Positions 49,301-57,421 are shown, counted from the stretch's first letter. The stretch: 64,000 bases of DNA from Cystobacter fuscus DSM 2262 (GCF_000335475.2 NZ_ANAH02000065.1:62001-126000), one strand, 5' to 3'. Notes: a model not told the origin generated them from the sequence alone. Translations and numbers: made by a program.

Positions 49301-51666
49301 GCATGCAGTACAGCAGCCCTTGGACCCAGCCCCTCCCCGAAGTACAGGAGATCACCCTCAGAGCCCTCCACCACTCGATTCAAGTGGGGGACACCATGCC
49401 CGCCGCCTACTGCAGCCTTTATAGTGTCACCAACCGCTTCGCCATGGGGCACAACCTGGAGGAGGTCCACCAGGAGTCGCTCGTGCGCGGCGAGTTCTTG
49501 CGCAAGACGGCGTTCCTGGAGCCCCAGGATCAGTTCCTCCTCGTTCAGCGCTACGTGCAGCAGCTGCGCGGGCACTCCCTCTCGTTCGGTACGCTCAACG
49601 GGGACGGCTTCGATGAGCAGTCCTTCGAAGCCCGGATACCCAAGAGCATGACCCGCACGTGGTGCTCCTATTGGATCATCAAGCTCCAATCGCGATTCAT
49701 GTGCGGCGACTACGCGCAAGCCCGCGGAGCAGCGGACAAGGGGGCCAAACACCTGTGGGTCCTCAAAGACATCTTCCACCTCTGTGGATTCCACCTCTAC
49801 CGAGCCCTGAGCCTGGCGGCGTGCTTCGAGGGGGCCACGCCGGAGGAGCAGCAGCGGTTCCTCGAGGACATCCAGAGTGATCAGCAACAGCTCGCGGAAT
49901 GGGCAGGCCACTGCCCCCAGAACTACCACGCGCCCGAGCGGATGGTGTCCGGGGAACTGGCCCGCCTCGCGGGTCGGCCGGACCTGGCCACACGCGCGTA
50001 CGAAGAGGCCATCCGCTCGGCCCGGGAGAACGGGGCCACCCAGTACGTCGCACTGGCCAGCGAGCTCGCCGCGAACCTCTGGCGCACTCAGCAGTCGCCC
50101 ATCGTCGCCCACGCCTTCGCGCGCGAGTCCTGGGCGGCCTACCGGCAGTGGGGCGCCCGGGGCAAGGTCCAGCACCTGGAGTCCCTCTGGCCCCACCTCT
50201 CTTCCTCCTCGGCCACCACGGCCACCACGGACGCGCTGACCACCAGCAGTACGGACTCGACCCGCATCGACGCCCTCACGGTCGTCAAGGCCCAGCAGGC
50301 CGTCTCCAGCGAAATCGTCCTGGAGCGTCTGGTGACCACACTGCTGCGCGCGGCCATCGAAAACGCCGGAGCCCAGCGAGGCGCCCTGCTGCTGCCCGAT
50401 GGCGACTCGCTCTCGGTGGCGGCCCACTCCGATGCTTCACCAGAGCAAGTCACCCAAGCGCTGCCCTGGATGCTCCTCTCCTACGTGCGACGCACGCGCG
50501 AGCACGTGCTCATCGGCGATGCCTCCCTGCCGCACCCCTTCTCCTCCGATGCCTGGCTGGCCCAGAGCGGAGCTCGCTCGGTGTTGTGCCTGCCCCTGTT
50601 GCGGCAGGAGCGGTTCTCCGGAGTGCTGTACCTGGAGAACAACCTGGCCACCAATGCCTTCAGCCCCGCGCGCCTGGCTCTCCTGGGTCACCTCGCCTCC
50701 CAGGCCGCCATCTCCATCGAGAACGCCCGGCTGTACGCGGATGTCCAGCACGCCAGAATGGAGCTGCGCCGGGCCAATGAAGAGCTGGAGCAACGGGTGG
50801 AGGAGCGCACGCGCGAGCTCAAGCAGGCCCAGGCCCGACTGGTGGACACCGCGCGCGAGGTGGGCATGGCGGAGGTGGCCTCCAACGTCCTGCACAACGT
50901 GGGCAATGTGCTCACCAGCGCCGTCGTCAACCTGGAGATGATGCGTCAGTCCCTCGGCTCCTCTCGCGTGGGCCGCTTGAAGCAGGCGGCGGCGCTCCTC
51001 GTCGCGCAGCGCGACAACCTCGCGGACTTCCTGACGAGCAGCCCCCGGGGCAGACACCTCCCGGACTACCTGACGGCGCTGGGCGAGGAGATGATGCGCG
51101 AGCAGATGCGCCTCATGGAGGACATGGAGGTCATGAACCGGCACATCGAGCACATCCGCGCCATCGTCCAGGTGCAACAGACGTATGCGAAGAGCGCGCT
51201 GATGACGGAGGAGTGCGAGCTGTCCCTGCTCATCGACGACGCGCTGCGCATCCAGCTGGCCGCCTTGCAGCGCCACGGCGTCACCGTGCATCGGGAGTTG
51301 TCACCCGTGCCGCCAGTGACGGTGGACAAGCACAAGGTGCTGCAGATCCTCATCAACCTCATCAGCAATGCCAAGCAGGCGTTGGACCCAATGCCCGAGG
51401 GGCGGCGCAACCTCTGGGTGCGGCTGAGCGCGCAGGGGCCGGTGGCTCGCATCCAGGTGGTGGATGATGGCGTGGGCATCGCCCCCGAGGTGAAAGGCAA
51501 GCTGTTCTCTCACGGCTTCACCACCCGCAAGGAGGGCCATGGCTTCGGACTGCACTCCAGCGCCCTCGCGGCACAGCTCCTCAATGGCCGCCTGACCATC
51601 GACAGCGCGGGACCGGGCCAGGGCGCCGTGACCACCTTGGAGCTTCCCCTCAACCAGGCCGCGTGA
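46381..51666 (+). CDS. Giant hybrid: Ser/Thr kinase - AAA ATPase - TPR - GAF - histidine kinase
   Basis: About 1761 residues. Domains in order: Ser/Thr kinase-like (1-275; glycine loop altered, HKDIKPSN catalytic loop, DFG present), an AAA/predicted-ATPase domain (GYSGIGKSS, then VVFLDDLQWAD, about 300-560), a long TPR-like helical region (to about 1280), GAF (about 1310-1470), coiled coil, then histidine-kinase core with VASNVLHNVGNVLTS as the H-box, LINLISNAKQALD as N-box and DDGVGIAP. This matches a trifunctional sensor family expanded in myxobacteria and cyanobacteria. ATG 46381 has GGGAG 8 bp before it. It lies in the inserted island, with no response regulator beside it. Confidence 0.92.
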   Translation: MLDIPGYRVLGTIRATGSNALFQAVREADGLPVIIKTPMAASPGRTESERYRREFSILQRLQDVRGVARPYACERLGERPVLLLERVQGQTLSESTGQPLELSRFLRLALSLTSTLGEVHCRNVIHKDIKPSNIMVEPSGEARLIDFGVATLQKVEHLDAAPTHLIEGTLAYMSPEQTGRMNRVVDYRTDFYSLGVTFYELLTGQRPFQGKDALEWFHAHMARQPRPPHELNPQVPPALSAVVLKLLAKTAEERYQSTEGLQADLERCGQALGQGVQAVFPLGTQDTPLRFQLPQRLYGREAQVSTLLEGFERVARTGRPELFLVSGYSGIGKSSVVHELHKPVVERRGFFLSGKFDQFQRDIPYVTLAQTLQGLVQQLLAGSEEELARWRERVNQAWEGDGQALVDLVPQLEVLVGPQPALQEVSPSEAQRRFYRVVHQFLSVFATREQPLVVFLDDLQWADLASLQLLAQMLSRPESLPVLWIGAYRDNEVSASHPLMPVLEEVRKAGASVTDLRLEPLSVAQVEHLVGDTLPGAGAEIVAPLSAQVHEKTGGNPFFLLQLLVALHQDGLLVRVPGGGWRWDAEGVRARDYSENIVDFMVGKLRQFPPGTQHLLRLAACVGNLFSLQMLGTLAGLGAVEDVEQGLEPVLQEGMLVRTGPEQYRFLHDRLQQAAHSLLSEAEREAVHLRIGRLLLERLSPEQLRESLFDVVSQLNAGMALMEDPAERHQLARLNAEAGDKARAAVALPRAISYFSTAFPLIPGDPWETDPALAFQLQLEQARCEFMHGNLAEARRLVEELRPRARTPPDTVAVYILKQNIHFAAGEDQEGLTCMLECLALLGMPLSREPTREEAVAAYEEVWALLGERPIESFIELPPMTDPEMRLVVSALFKLFFSAASANQNLVTISLSRMVSLTLRHGFVDAVVSGYSWFGLIAGDFFKQYREGIAFGRLALGLVERYNLSTSRGDVLFCMQYSSPWTQPLPEVQEITLRALHHSIQVGDTMPAAYCSLYSVTNRFAMGHNLEEVHQESLVRGEFLRKTAFLEPQDQFLLVQRYVQQLRGHSLSFGTLNGDGFDEQSFEARIPKSMTRTWCSYWIIKLQSRFMCGDYAQARGAADKGAKHLWVLKDIFHLCGFHLYRALSLAACFEGATPEEQQRFLEDIQSDQQQLAEWAGHCPQNYHAPERMVSGELARLAGRPDLATRAYEEAIRSARENGATQYVALASELAANLWRTQQSPIVAHAFARESWAAYRQWGARGKVQHLESLWPHLSSSSATTATTDALTTSSTDSTRIDALTVVKAQQAVSSEIVLERLVTTLLRAAIENAGAQRGALLLPDGDSLSVAAHSDASPEQVTQALPWMLLSYVRRTREHVLIGDASLPHPFSSDAWLAQSGARSVLCLPLLRQERFSGVLYLENNLATNAFSPARLALLGHLASQAAISIENARLYADVQHARMELRRANEELEQRVEERTRELKQAQARLVDTAREVGMAEVASNVLHNVGNVLTSAVVNLEMMRQSLGSSRVGRLKQAAALLVAQRDNLADFLTSSPRGRHLPDYLTALGEEMMREQMRLMEDMEVMNRHIEHIRAIVQVQQTYAKSALMTEECELSLLIDDALRIQLAALQRHGVTVHRELSPVPPVTVDKHKVLQILINLISNAKQALDPMPEGRRNLWVRLSAQGPVARIQVVDDGVGIAPEVKGKLFSHGFTTRKEGHGFGLHSSALAAQLLNGRLTIDSAGPGQGAVTTLELPLNQAA

Positions 51667-51710
51667 GCCGGTCCATTGCCGCGCGTTTCGCGGGGGTCGA
51701 GCCCGCCCGG

Positions 51711-53153
51711 CTACCTGTGTGCCGGGTCGACGTGCGGACCTGAATGGTCATGACGCTGGAGCAGTTCGACCAGACGGTCCACGTGTGAGGCCAGACGCCG
51801 TTCGACCAGATTGGTGACACTCAGCAGCAGACCGGGCCGCGAGGGCCCCACGTACCAGAACGACAGCGGCAGGGGCGCCAGGCCCAGGCTCAGGGCCTCG
51901 GCCGCCAGGCGCCGATCGTCGAGGCCTTCCGGCAGGCCGATGCGCACCGCCAGCCCACCGGCGGGTTGGACCTCGAAGGCTTCCCCCAGCTGGGCCCGCA
52001 GGCGCGCCAGCAGGGCCTCGCGTCGGGCGCGGTAGAGCCGCTTCATGCGCCGCAGGTGGCGCAGGTAGTGCCCGTCGGCCATGAAGGCCGTCACGGCGCG
52101 TTGCGGCTCGTCACCGGGGGCGCAGACCAGACACGCCGCGGCCTCTCCGACCCGTGCGACGAGCGAGGGCGGCACGACCAAGAATCCAAGGCGGAGCGAC
52201 GGACTGAGGGTCTTGCTGAAGCTGCCCACGTGCAGCACCCGTCCGTCGGGATCCAACGAGGCCAGGGCGGGGGCGGCGCGGCCCTCGAGCTGCAACTCGC
52301 TGAGGTAGTCGTCCTCGACGATCCAGGCCTCGGAGGCGTGGGCCCAGTCCAGCAGGGCCCGGCGGCGGGCCGGGGACAGGGTCATGCCCAGCGGAGACTG
52401 TTGCCCGGGAGTGACGATCGCGAGCTGGGCGTCGGGCGCGCGGCGCCTCCCCTCGGCGACGACGAGGCCCTCCGCGTCGACCGGGACGGGGACCGGCTCG
52501 AGTCCGGTGAGCTCCAGGGCCCGGCGGGTGAGGGGAAAGCCGGGCTCCTCCATCCACACGGGTCCGCGCGGGCGCAGGGCGCGCAGGAGCAGGTCCAGGG
52601 CGCCCGAGAATCCCGCCGTCACGAACACCTGCGAGGGGTCGCAGCGCATGCCGCGCACGAGGGCCAGATGGGCGGCGAGCGCCTGGCGCAGCTCGATGCG
52701 GCCGCGCGGGTCGGGGTAGCCCACCGGTCCCCAGGCCGAATCCCGGGCGGCCTTCGTCAGCACCCGCGCCCAGGGGGCGAAGGGAAAGGCATCCTGGGCG
52801 GGCACGCCCATCTGGAAGGGCAGTGGGGGCTGCTCGAGGCCGCGCCGCATCTCGGGCATGGGCGAGGGCTCGGCCTTCGCCCGTTTCCGGGGAGGCGTGG
52901 CGGGCCCCTCGGCGACGAAGGTCCCGGCCGCGCCCCGGCCCTGCAGCAGCTGCTCATCGACGAGCCGCTCGTAGGCCGCGCGCACCGTGCCGCGGGCCAC
53001 ACCGAGCTGGACGGACAGATCGCGCCAGGAGGGCAGGCGAGCTCCGGCCGCCAGCCGTCCACCGCGGATGGCCTCGCGGATGCCGGTGTGGATCTGCTCG
53101 GTCAGGGTGGTCCGGGCCTTCCGGTCGACAGTGATTCCCAGCGGAGCGGTCAC
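51711..53153 (-). CDS. MocR/PdxR-family transcription regulator (GntR HTH plus aminotransferase fold)
   Basis: About 480 residues from GTG 53153. N-terminal GntR winged helix (LTEQIHTGIREAIRGGRLAA, LPSWRDLSVQLGVARGTVRA), then a type-I PLP-dependent aminotransferase domain with VFVTAGFSGALDLLL, IVEDDYLSEL and the PLP lysine in GSFSKTLSPSLRLG. These proteins sense a PLP or amino compound and regulate neighbouring genes. It is divergent from the AhpD-like gene at 53255, its likely target; the operator should lie in the 101 bp between. Confidence 0.88.
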   Translation of the reverse strand: MTAPLGITVDRKARTTLTEQIHTGIREAIRGGRLAAGARLPSWRDLSVQLGVARGTVRAAYERLVDEQLLQGRGAAGTFVAEGPATPPRKRAKAEPSPMPEMRRGLEQPPLPFQMGVPAQDAFPFAPWARVLTKAARDSAWGPVGYPDPRGRIELRQALAAHLALVRGMRCDPSQVFVTAGFSGALDLLLRALRPRGPVWMEEPGFPLTRRALELTGLEPVPVPVDAEGLVVAEGRRRAPDAQLAIVTPGQQSPLGMTLSPARRRALLDWAHASEAWIVEDDYLSELQLEGRAAPALASLDPDGRVLHVGSFSKTLSPSLRLGFLVVPPSLVARVGEAAACLVCAPGDEPQRAVTAFMADGHYLRHLRRMKRLYRARREALLARLRAQLGEAFEVQPAGGLAVRIGLPEGLDDRRLAAEALSLGLAPLPLSFWYVGPSRPGLLLSVTNLVERRLASHVDRLVELLQRHDHSGPHVDPAHR

Positions 53154-53254
53154 GGATGGGATGGTACAGGGGATTCGCCCGTTCTTGGTCCTGTTTCCGG
53201 CCCGGCGAGAAACCATACTCCGATACATCCACTCCCTGGAACGAGGATGTCTTC

Positions 53255-53710
53255 ATGAGCCAACGAATCGATTTCGCGACCCTGGCCACCCCGGCCTTCA
53301 AGGCACTCAATGGCGTGCGGGTCGCCCTGGATCAGTCGGGTCTTCCCTCGCGGCTGCGCGAGCTGGTCTTCCTGCGCGTGTCGCAGCTCAATGGCTGTGC
53401 CTTCTGCATCGACCAGCACTCGCGCCACCTGCTCGAGGATGAACTGCCCTTGGAGAGCCTGTTGTTGGTGCCCGTCTGGCGAGAGGCGGGCGAGCGGTTC
53501 TCCGCGCGGGAGCGCGCCGCGCTGGAGTGGGCCGAGGTGGTCACGCGCGTGGCCGACACGGGCGTGCCGGATGCGGCCTTCGAGGCCGTCTCGGCGCACT
53601 TCCAGGGCAAGGAGCTGGCGGACCTCACGGTCGCCATCGGGTTGATGAACAGCTACAACCGGCTGGGCGTTGGCTTCCGCCTGGCGCCCGGCGCGCCGAA
53701 GAAGAGCTGA
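53255..53710 (+). CDS. Carboxymuconolactone decarboxylase / AhpD-like peroxidase protein
   Basis: A 151-residue helical protein with the redox motif NGCAFCIDQHSRHLL (CxxC plus His), as in AhpD and many alkylhydroperoxidase-like proteins. It probably detoxifies peroxides. ATG 53255 has GAGGA 8 bp before. Divergent from the MocR regulator, which likely controls it. Confidence 0.88.
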   Translation: MSQRIDFATLATPAFKALNGVRVALDQSGLPSRLRELVFLRVSQLNGCAFCIDQHSRHLLEDELPLESLLLVPVWREAGERFSARERAALEWAEVVTRVADTGVPDAAFEAVSAHFQGKELADLTVAIGLMNSYNRLGVGFRLAPGAPKKS

Positions 53711-53719
53711 CGGCCGCCC

Positions 53720-54148
53720 CTACTGGGGATCGGGCGTCGTCAGGTTCGGGTCGTCGGAGTCGACGACGAAGACGGCCAGGAGCCTGGCGGGCCGGGTCGC
53801 GCTGGCGTTCTCGCTCACGCCGTGGTGCGCGCCGGGCGCCTCGTAGAAGTTCTCTCCGGTGCGATAGACCCGCGCGGGCTCGTCACCGACCTGGCTGCGG
53901 ACCTCACCGGACAGGACATGGGCATAGATGAACGCCGAGGGCGCGTGCCGGTGGGCGGGCGAGCTGCCTCCGGGCGGGTACTCCACCACGACGGTCTTCA
54001 AGGACTTGCCGGGCAGGTTGGGAATGGGCTGGGAGAAGATGGGGGTGACCTTCGCGTTCTTCGCGTCCTTGCCGCTGCCGTGAGCGAAGGCGAGCAGGGG
54101 CAGGGACAGGGCGCCAAGAAGAGTCAGGATGCGGGTACGGAGCTGCAT
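53720..54148 (-). CDS. Secreted cupin-domain protein
   Basis: A 142-residue protein with a signal peptide (LTLLGALSLPLLAFAHG) and a single cupin barrel. The metal motif is HRHAPSAFIYAHVLSGEVRS plus APGAHHGVSEN, so it has the two His, Glu and last His of a standard cupin. Substrate unknown. GGAGG before the ATG. It converges with the AhpD-like gene and may belong to the same stress response. Confidence 0.8.
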   Translation of the reverse strand: MQLRTRILTLLGALSLPLLAFAHGSGKDAKNAKVTPIFSQPIPNLPGKSLKTVVVEYPPGGSSPAHRHAPSAFIYAHVLSGEVRSQVGDEPARVYRTGENFYEAPGAHHGVSENASATRPARLLAVFVVDSDDPNLTTPDPQ

Positions 54149-54205
54149 GTCGTCCTCCGGGGGTGATGTCCCGGCAAGGTACGGGCGAGGTCCGGTGGCC
54201 GGTAG

Positions 54206-54320
54206 AACCAAGACCCGCCGACCTCGCTGTACCAAGACATGCTGGGGCACCTGCACGACGACATCACCCTTGCCACGTATGCCCACTCGTCCTATTATCG
54301 AAACCCATCCGTTTCGTTAA
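54206..54320 (+). pseudogene. Remnant of a tyrosine recombinase/integrase C-terminus
   Basis: After an in-frame TAG at 54203 the frame reads PTSLYQDMLGHLHDDITLAT and YAHSSYY. LGH-x12 ending in TYAH fits the catalytic end of phage-type integrases, whose final box is LGHSSxxxTLxTYxH with the nucleophilic Tyr. It is far too short to be functional; the frame runs on into the next gene. It lies inside the island bounded by the gene-tail repeats, in front of the DUF4334-SDR-TetR unit. Confidence 0.55.
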
Positions 54321-54335
54321 TTGAGGACAATGGCC

Positions 54336-54908
54336 ATGACCGCGAAGAGAGCACAGCGAACCCTCGACCAGCTCGCCGCCGGAACGACCCTGGCCGAGGC
54401 GCTGGACGTTTACGACTCTCTCGCTCCCGCTACGCCAACCCAGATGATCGGCTCGTGGAAGGGTACCGGCATCAATACCGGCAACCCCTTCGACGGACTG
54501 CTGGAGCACTTCGGCTGGCACGGGAAGCGCTTCGAAAGCCTCGACGAGGCGCACCCCCTCATCTTCCGCTCCGGGCAGGGTCGGTTGGTCAGCGTCAATC
54601 CGGGGCTCATGCCGATCGGCCTCGTCGCGCGGCACGGACAGCGGTTCCTCGGGTCAGGTTGGGCGACGGCGTTCCGTCTCGCGCGTCCACTCCTCACCAC
54701 GACCGCCCCCAAGGCGCGTCTTCGCCCCGTCGAGTACCGCGGGGTCGTCTCCATGGCGATGAGCTACGACCAGTTGCCGATCATCGATGTGTTCCGTTCG
54801 GTCGACGAGGACACGCTCATGGGCGCCATGGATATGCGCGGCCTCGCCGCTCCCTTCATGTTCGTCTTGAGACGCGAAACCGACTCGGCCGCTGGGAGCG
54901 TCGCGTGA
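54336..54908 (+). CDS. GXWXG / DUF4334 domain protein
   Basis: About 190 residues from ATG 54336 (GAGG 9 bp before; an ATG at 54330 is alternative). The GXWXG motif appears as MIGSWKGTGI at residues 40-49, and the C-terminal DUF4334 part has PVEYRGVVSMAMSYDQLPI and DVFRSVDEDTLMGAMDMRG. Seen mostly in actinobacteria; function unknown, probably small-molecule binding. Its stop overlaps the start of the SDR gene, so the two are co-expressed. The set looks acquired. Confidence 0.82.
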   Translation: MTAKRAQRTLDQLAAGTTLAEALDVYDSLAPATPTQMIGSWKGTGINTGNPFDGLLEHFGWHGKRFESLDEAHPLIFRSGQGRLVSVNPGLMPIGLVARHGQRFLGSGWATAFRLARPLLTTTAPKARLRPVEYRGVVSMAMSYDQLPIIDVFRSVDEDTLMGAMDMRGLAAPFMFVLRRETDSAAGSVA

Positions 54909-55675
54909 CCCTCCGCACCGCTATCGTCACGGGAGCCGCGAGCGGCATCGGCGCCCTCGCGGTGCAACGCCTGCGAGCGCGCGGCGTGAACGTCGTCGCC
55001 GCCGACCGCACGCCGGCGCTCACCGAGTTGTACGCCGGTGACCGGGGCATCGTCACGGCCGTCGGCGACGTCACTGATCCCGGCTACGCGCCCGACCTCG
55101 TCCGCACGGCGGAAACAGCTTTCGGTCCTGTTGACCAGCTGTTCCACTCGGCGGGGATCATGCCCGCCGGCGAAATCGGCGACATCCCCATCGAGCAGTT
55201 CCTCACTGTCGTCGACGTCAACTACATCGGAACCGTGCGCATGACCCGCGCCGTGCTGCCCTCGATGCGCGAGCGCCGTAGCGGGCAGATCATCGTACTG
55301 GGCTCCATCACGGGCTACATTCCGAGCAAAGGCTTCGCCGCCTATTCGGCGAGCAAGGCCGCGGTCAACAGCTATACCGAGACGCTCGACCAGGAGGAGC
55401 GCGGGCACGGCATCCATGTTCTTCTTGTCGCCCCGAACGCCGTCAAGACACCGCTGCTGAGCCAGATGAGCGGAGGGCCCGCGGCCATCGCGGCGCTCGC
55501 CCAGAAGGAGTCCTCCCCGCTCATGATCACCCCCGACAAGGTCCTCAATGACATTGAGCGCGCCCTGGCCCGGCGTCGGCACCTCTGCCTGCCCGGTGCC
55601 CGCGCGGCCTACACTCTGCGCCGACTCTCCCCCGCCCTCGCCTGGGCATTGAACAATCGGCTCAATCAGGCGTGA
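54905..55675 (+). CDS. Short-chain dehydrogenase/reductase (classical SDR)
   Basis: About 256 residues from GTG 54905. Cofactor motif TGAASGIG near the N-terminus, SAGIMPAGEIG, catalytic Ser in GSITGYIP and YSASKAAVNSY giving the Tyr and Lys. Likely NAD(P)-dependent oxidation of an alcohol or sterol-like substrate. Regulated perhaps by the TetR protein that follows 10 bp later. Confidence 0.9.
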   Translation: MTLRTAIVTGAASGIGALAVQRLRARGVNVVAADRTPALTELYAGDRGIVTAVGDVTDPGYAPDLVRTAETAFGPVDQLFHSAGIMPAGEIGDIPIEQFLTVVDVNYIGTVRMTRAVLPSMRERRSGQIIVLGSITGYIPSKGFAAYSASKAAVNSYTETLDQEERGHGIHVLLVAPNAVKTPLLSQMSGGPAAIAALAQKESSPLMITPDKVLNDIERALARRRHLCLPGARAAYTLRRLSPALAWALNNRLNQA

Positions 55676-55685
55676 GCGCCGCACG

Positions 55686-56285
55686 ATGAGTCCCGAACAA
55701 CCTGCCGGCCGCAAGAGCCGGTTCAGCGAGGAACGACGTGCCGAGGTGTATCGCGCCACCATCGCGCTGATCGCGGAGCGCGGTTACCAAGGAGCGAGCA
55801 TCGACGAGATCGCGGTCCGCACACAGACGAGCAAAGCGACGCTCTACCGTCAGTGGGGCGACAAGTCGAACCTGGTGCTCACCGCGTTACGGGCCGAGAG
55901 CGGTCTGGCCGTCGAGACCATTGACACCGGTTCACTCGACGGCGACCTCACCGCCCTCATGGACATGTTTGGTGCCCGCGCGGGCCAGAACGTGCGACTG
56001 GTCCTGACGATCGCCGATGCCGCTCAGCGCGACCTGGAATTGCACACCACGCTCGTGCGCTACGGCATGCCCGAACTTTCCGGCATCGAGCGTATCCTCT
56101 CGCGCGCGGTGGAGCGCGGCGAACTGCCGGCCGACCACCCGGCGATCCCCCACGTGCCGCACCTGCTCATCGGCGCCCTGTTCGGCGTCGCCGTCATCGA
56201 AGGGCCGGAGGCGCGCATCGACGCCGAGCGCATGCGCGGATTCCTGAGTGACGTCCTCCTGCCGCTTCTCGGAAGGTGCGAGTAG
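55686..56285 (+). CDS. TetR-family transcription regulator
   Basis: A 199-residue repressor with an N-terminal helix-turn-helix (ERGYQGASIDEIAVRTQTSK, ATLYRQWGDKSNLV) and a helical ligand-binding C-terminus. It follows the SDR gene by 10 bp and probably represses the DUF4334-SDR operon. Its stop codon (56283-56285) lies within the gene-tail repeat at 56281, so the island edge falls exactly at the end of this gene. Confidence 0.88.
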   Translation: MSPEQPAGRKSRFSEERRAEVYRATIALIAERGYQGASIDEIAVRTQTSKATLYRQWGDKSNLVLTALRAESGLAVETIDTGSLDGDLTALMDMFGARAGQNVRLVLTIADAAQRDLELHTTLVRYGMPELSGIERILSRAVERGELPADHPAIPHVPHLLIGALFGVAVIEGPEARIDAERMRGFLSDVLLPLLGRCE

Positions 56286-56340
56286 CAGGGGTTGGCGGGA
56301 GCGGCAGAAACCCTTCCTCGAAACGCGGATCGAGGACTGA
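56281..56340 (+). repeat. Gene-tail repeat 2, copy B
   Basis: Homologue of 46141-46200 (55 of 60 identical), coding for DWRERQ-like codons and ending KPFLETRIED plus TGA in the same register as the true gene. The dyad CCTCGA/TCGAGG is conserved at 56316-56335. With copy A it brackets 10 kb of inserted DNA. Confidence 0.85.
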
Positions 56341-56432
56341 CTCGGTGGTATGTCGTCGGCATTGTGGAGGGGAACGGGGCCAGGGGCAGGGCAGCACCCA
56401 GGCCTTGGCACCCGGTCGACATGGAGCGGGAC

Positions 56433-57398
56433 ATGAAGGTGCTCGTCACGGGAGCCGCGGGCTTCATCGGTTATCACGTCTGTGAGCGGCTGCTGGCCCG
56501 GGGGGACACGGTCATCGGGGTGGACAACCTGGACGTGTCGGGAGACGTGACGCTGAAGGCGACGCGGCTGTCGCGGCTGAGGTCGGCGCCGAACTTCGGC
56601 TTCCACCGGATGGACATCCGGGACGCGAGGGCCTGCCGGGAGCTCTTCACGGGGGCGCGGCCGGAGCGCGTGGTGCACCTGGCGGCGCGCGTGGGGGTGA
56701 GGGCGGAGCCGGTGGACTCCCAGGACTACGCGGAGACGAACGTCTCGGGCTTCCTCCAGGTGTTGGAGTCCTGCCGGCGCACGGGGGTGGGGCACCTGGT
56801 GTTCGCCTCGTCGAGCTCGGTGTACGGAGCGGACACGCCGGTGCCGTTCTCCGAGCAGGCGGCGGCGACCCACCCGCTGAACCTGTATGCGGCGACGAAG
56901 CGAGCGGACGAGCTGCTGGCGCACGCCTACAGCTACCAGTACGGCCTGCCCATCACCGGACTGCGGCTGTTCTCGGTGTATGGCCCGTGGGGGCGGCCGG
57001 ACATGGCGCCCATGCTGTTCCTGCGGGCGATGCTGGAGGGCCGCCCGCTGGTGCTGCACGGCGAGGGCAAGCCCCAGCGCGACTTCACCTACGTGGACGA
57101 CGTGGTGGAGGCGCTGATGCGGGTGCTGGACGCTCCGCCCACCGGCGGCGTGCCGCGCTCCCGCGTGTTGAACGTGGGCCGGGGAGTGCCCGTGGCGGTG
57201 GCGCGGCTCGTGGACCTGCTGGAGGAGCTGCTGGGCAGCAAGGCATGGGTGGAACTCCAGGCCGCGCCCCCCGGAGAGATGCACGTGACGTGCGCGGACG
57301 TGACGGCGCTGGAGCACGTGACGGGCTTCCGTCCCTCCATCCCTCTGGAGCAGGGGCTGACCCGGCTCGTGGCCTGGTACCGGGGCCACGAGGGCTGA
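56433..57398 (+). CDS. NAD-dependent nucleotide-sugar epimerase (UDP-glucuronate 4-epimerase-like)
   Basis: About 321 residues: Rossmann start MKVLVTGAAGFIGYHVCERL, catalytic Ser in FASSSSVYGAD and Tyr/Lys in LNLYAATKRADELL, then DFTYVDDVVEALMRVLD, typical of GalE/UDP-glucuronate epimerases. ATG 56433 has GGAG 8 bp before; ATG 56421 is in frame. Probably makes a sugar for the same glycan as the GT2 enzyme and FAD oxidoreductase, with which it was likely contiguous before the island arrived. Confidence 0.9.
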   Translation: MKVLVTGAAGFIGYHVCERLLARGDTVIGVDNLDVSGDVTLKATRLSRLRSAPNFGFHRMDIRDARACRELFTGARPERVVHLAARVGVRAEPVDSQDYAETNVSGFLQVLESCRRTGVGHLVFASSSSVYGADTPVPFSEQAAATHPLNLYAATKRADELLAHAYSYQYGLPITGLRLFSVYGPWGRPDMAPMLFLRAMLEGRPLVLHGEGKPQRDFTYVDDVVEALMRVLDAPPTGGVPRSRVLNVGRGVPVAVARLVDLLEELLGSKAWVELQAAPPGEMHVTCADVTALEHVTGFRPSIPLEQGLTRLVAWYRGHEG

Positions 57399-57408
57399 GT
57401 AGCCACGA
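57373..57408 (+). repeat. Gene-tail repeat 3, parent copy (epimerase 3' end)
   Basis: The 3' end of the epimerase gene plus 10 bp; copied at 4153-4188. It overlaps a perfect dyad CTCGTGGCC (57366-57374)/GGCCACGAG (57384-57392) around a 9-bp spacer, which could also act as a transcription terminator. Confidence 0.75.
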
Positions 57409-57421
57409 TCGAGTTTCGCAC

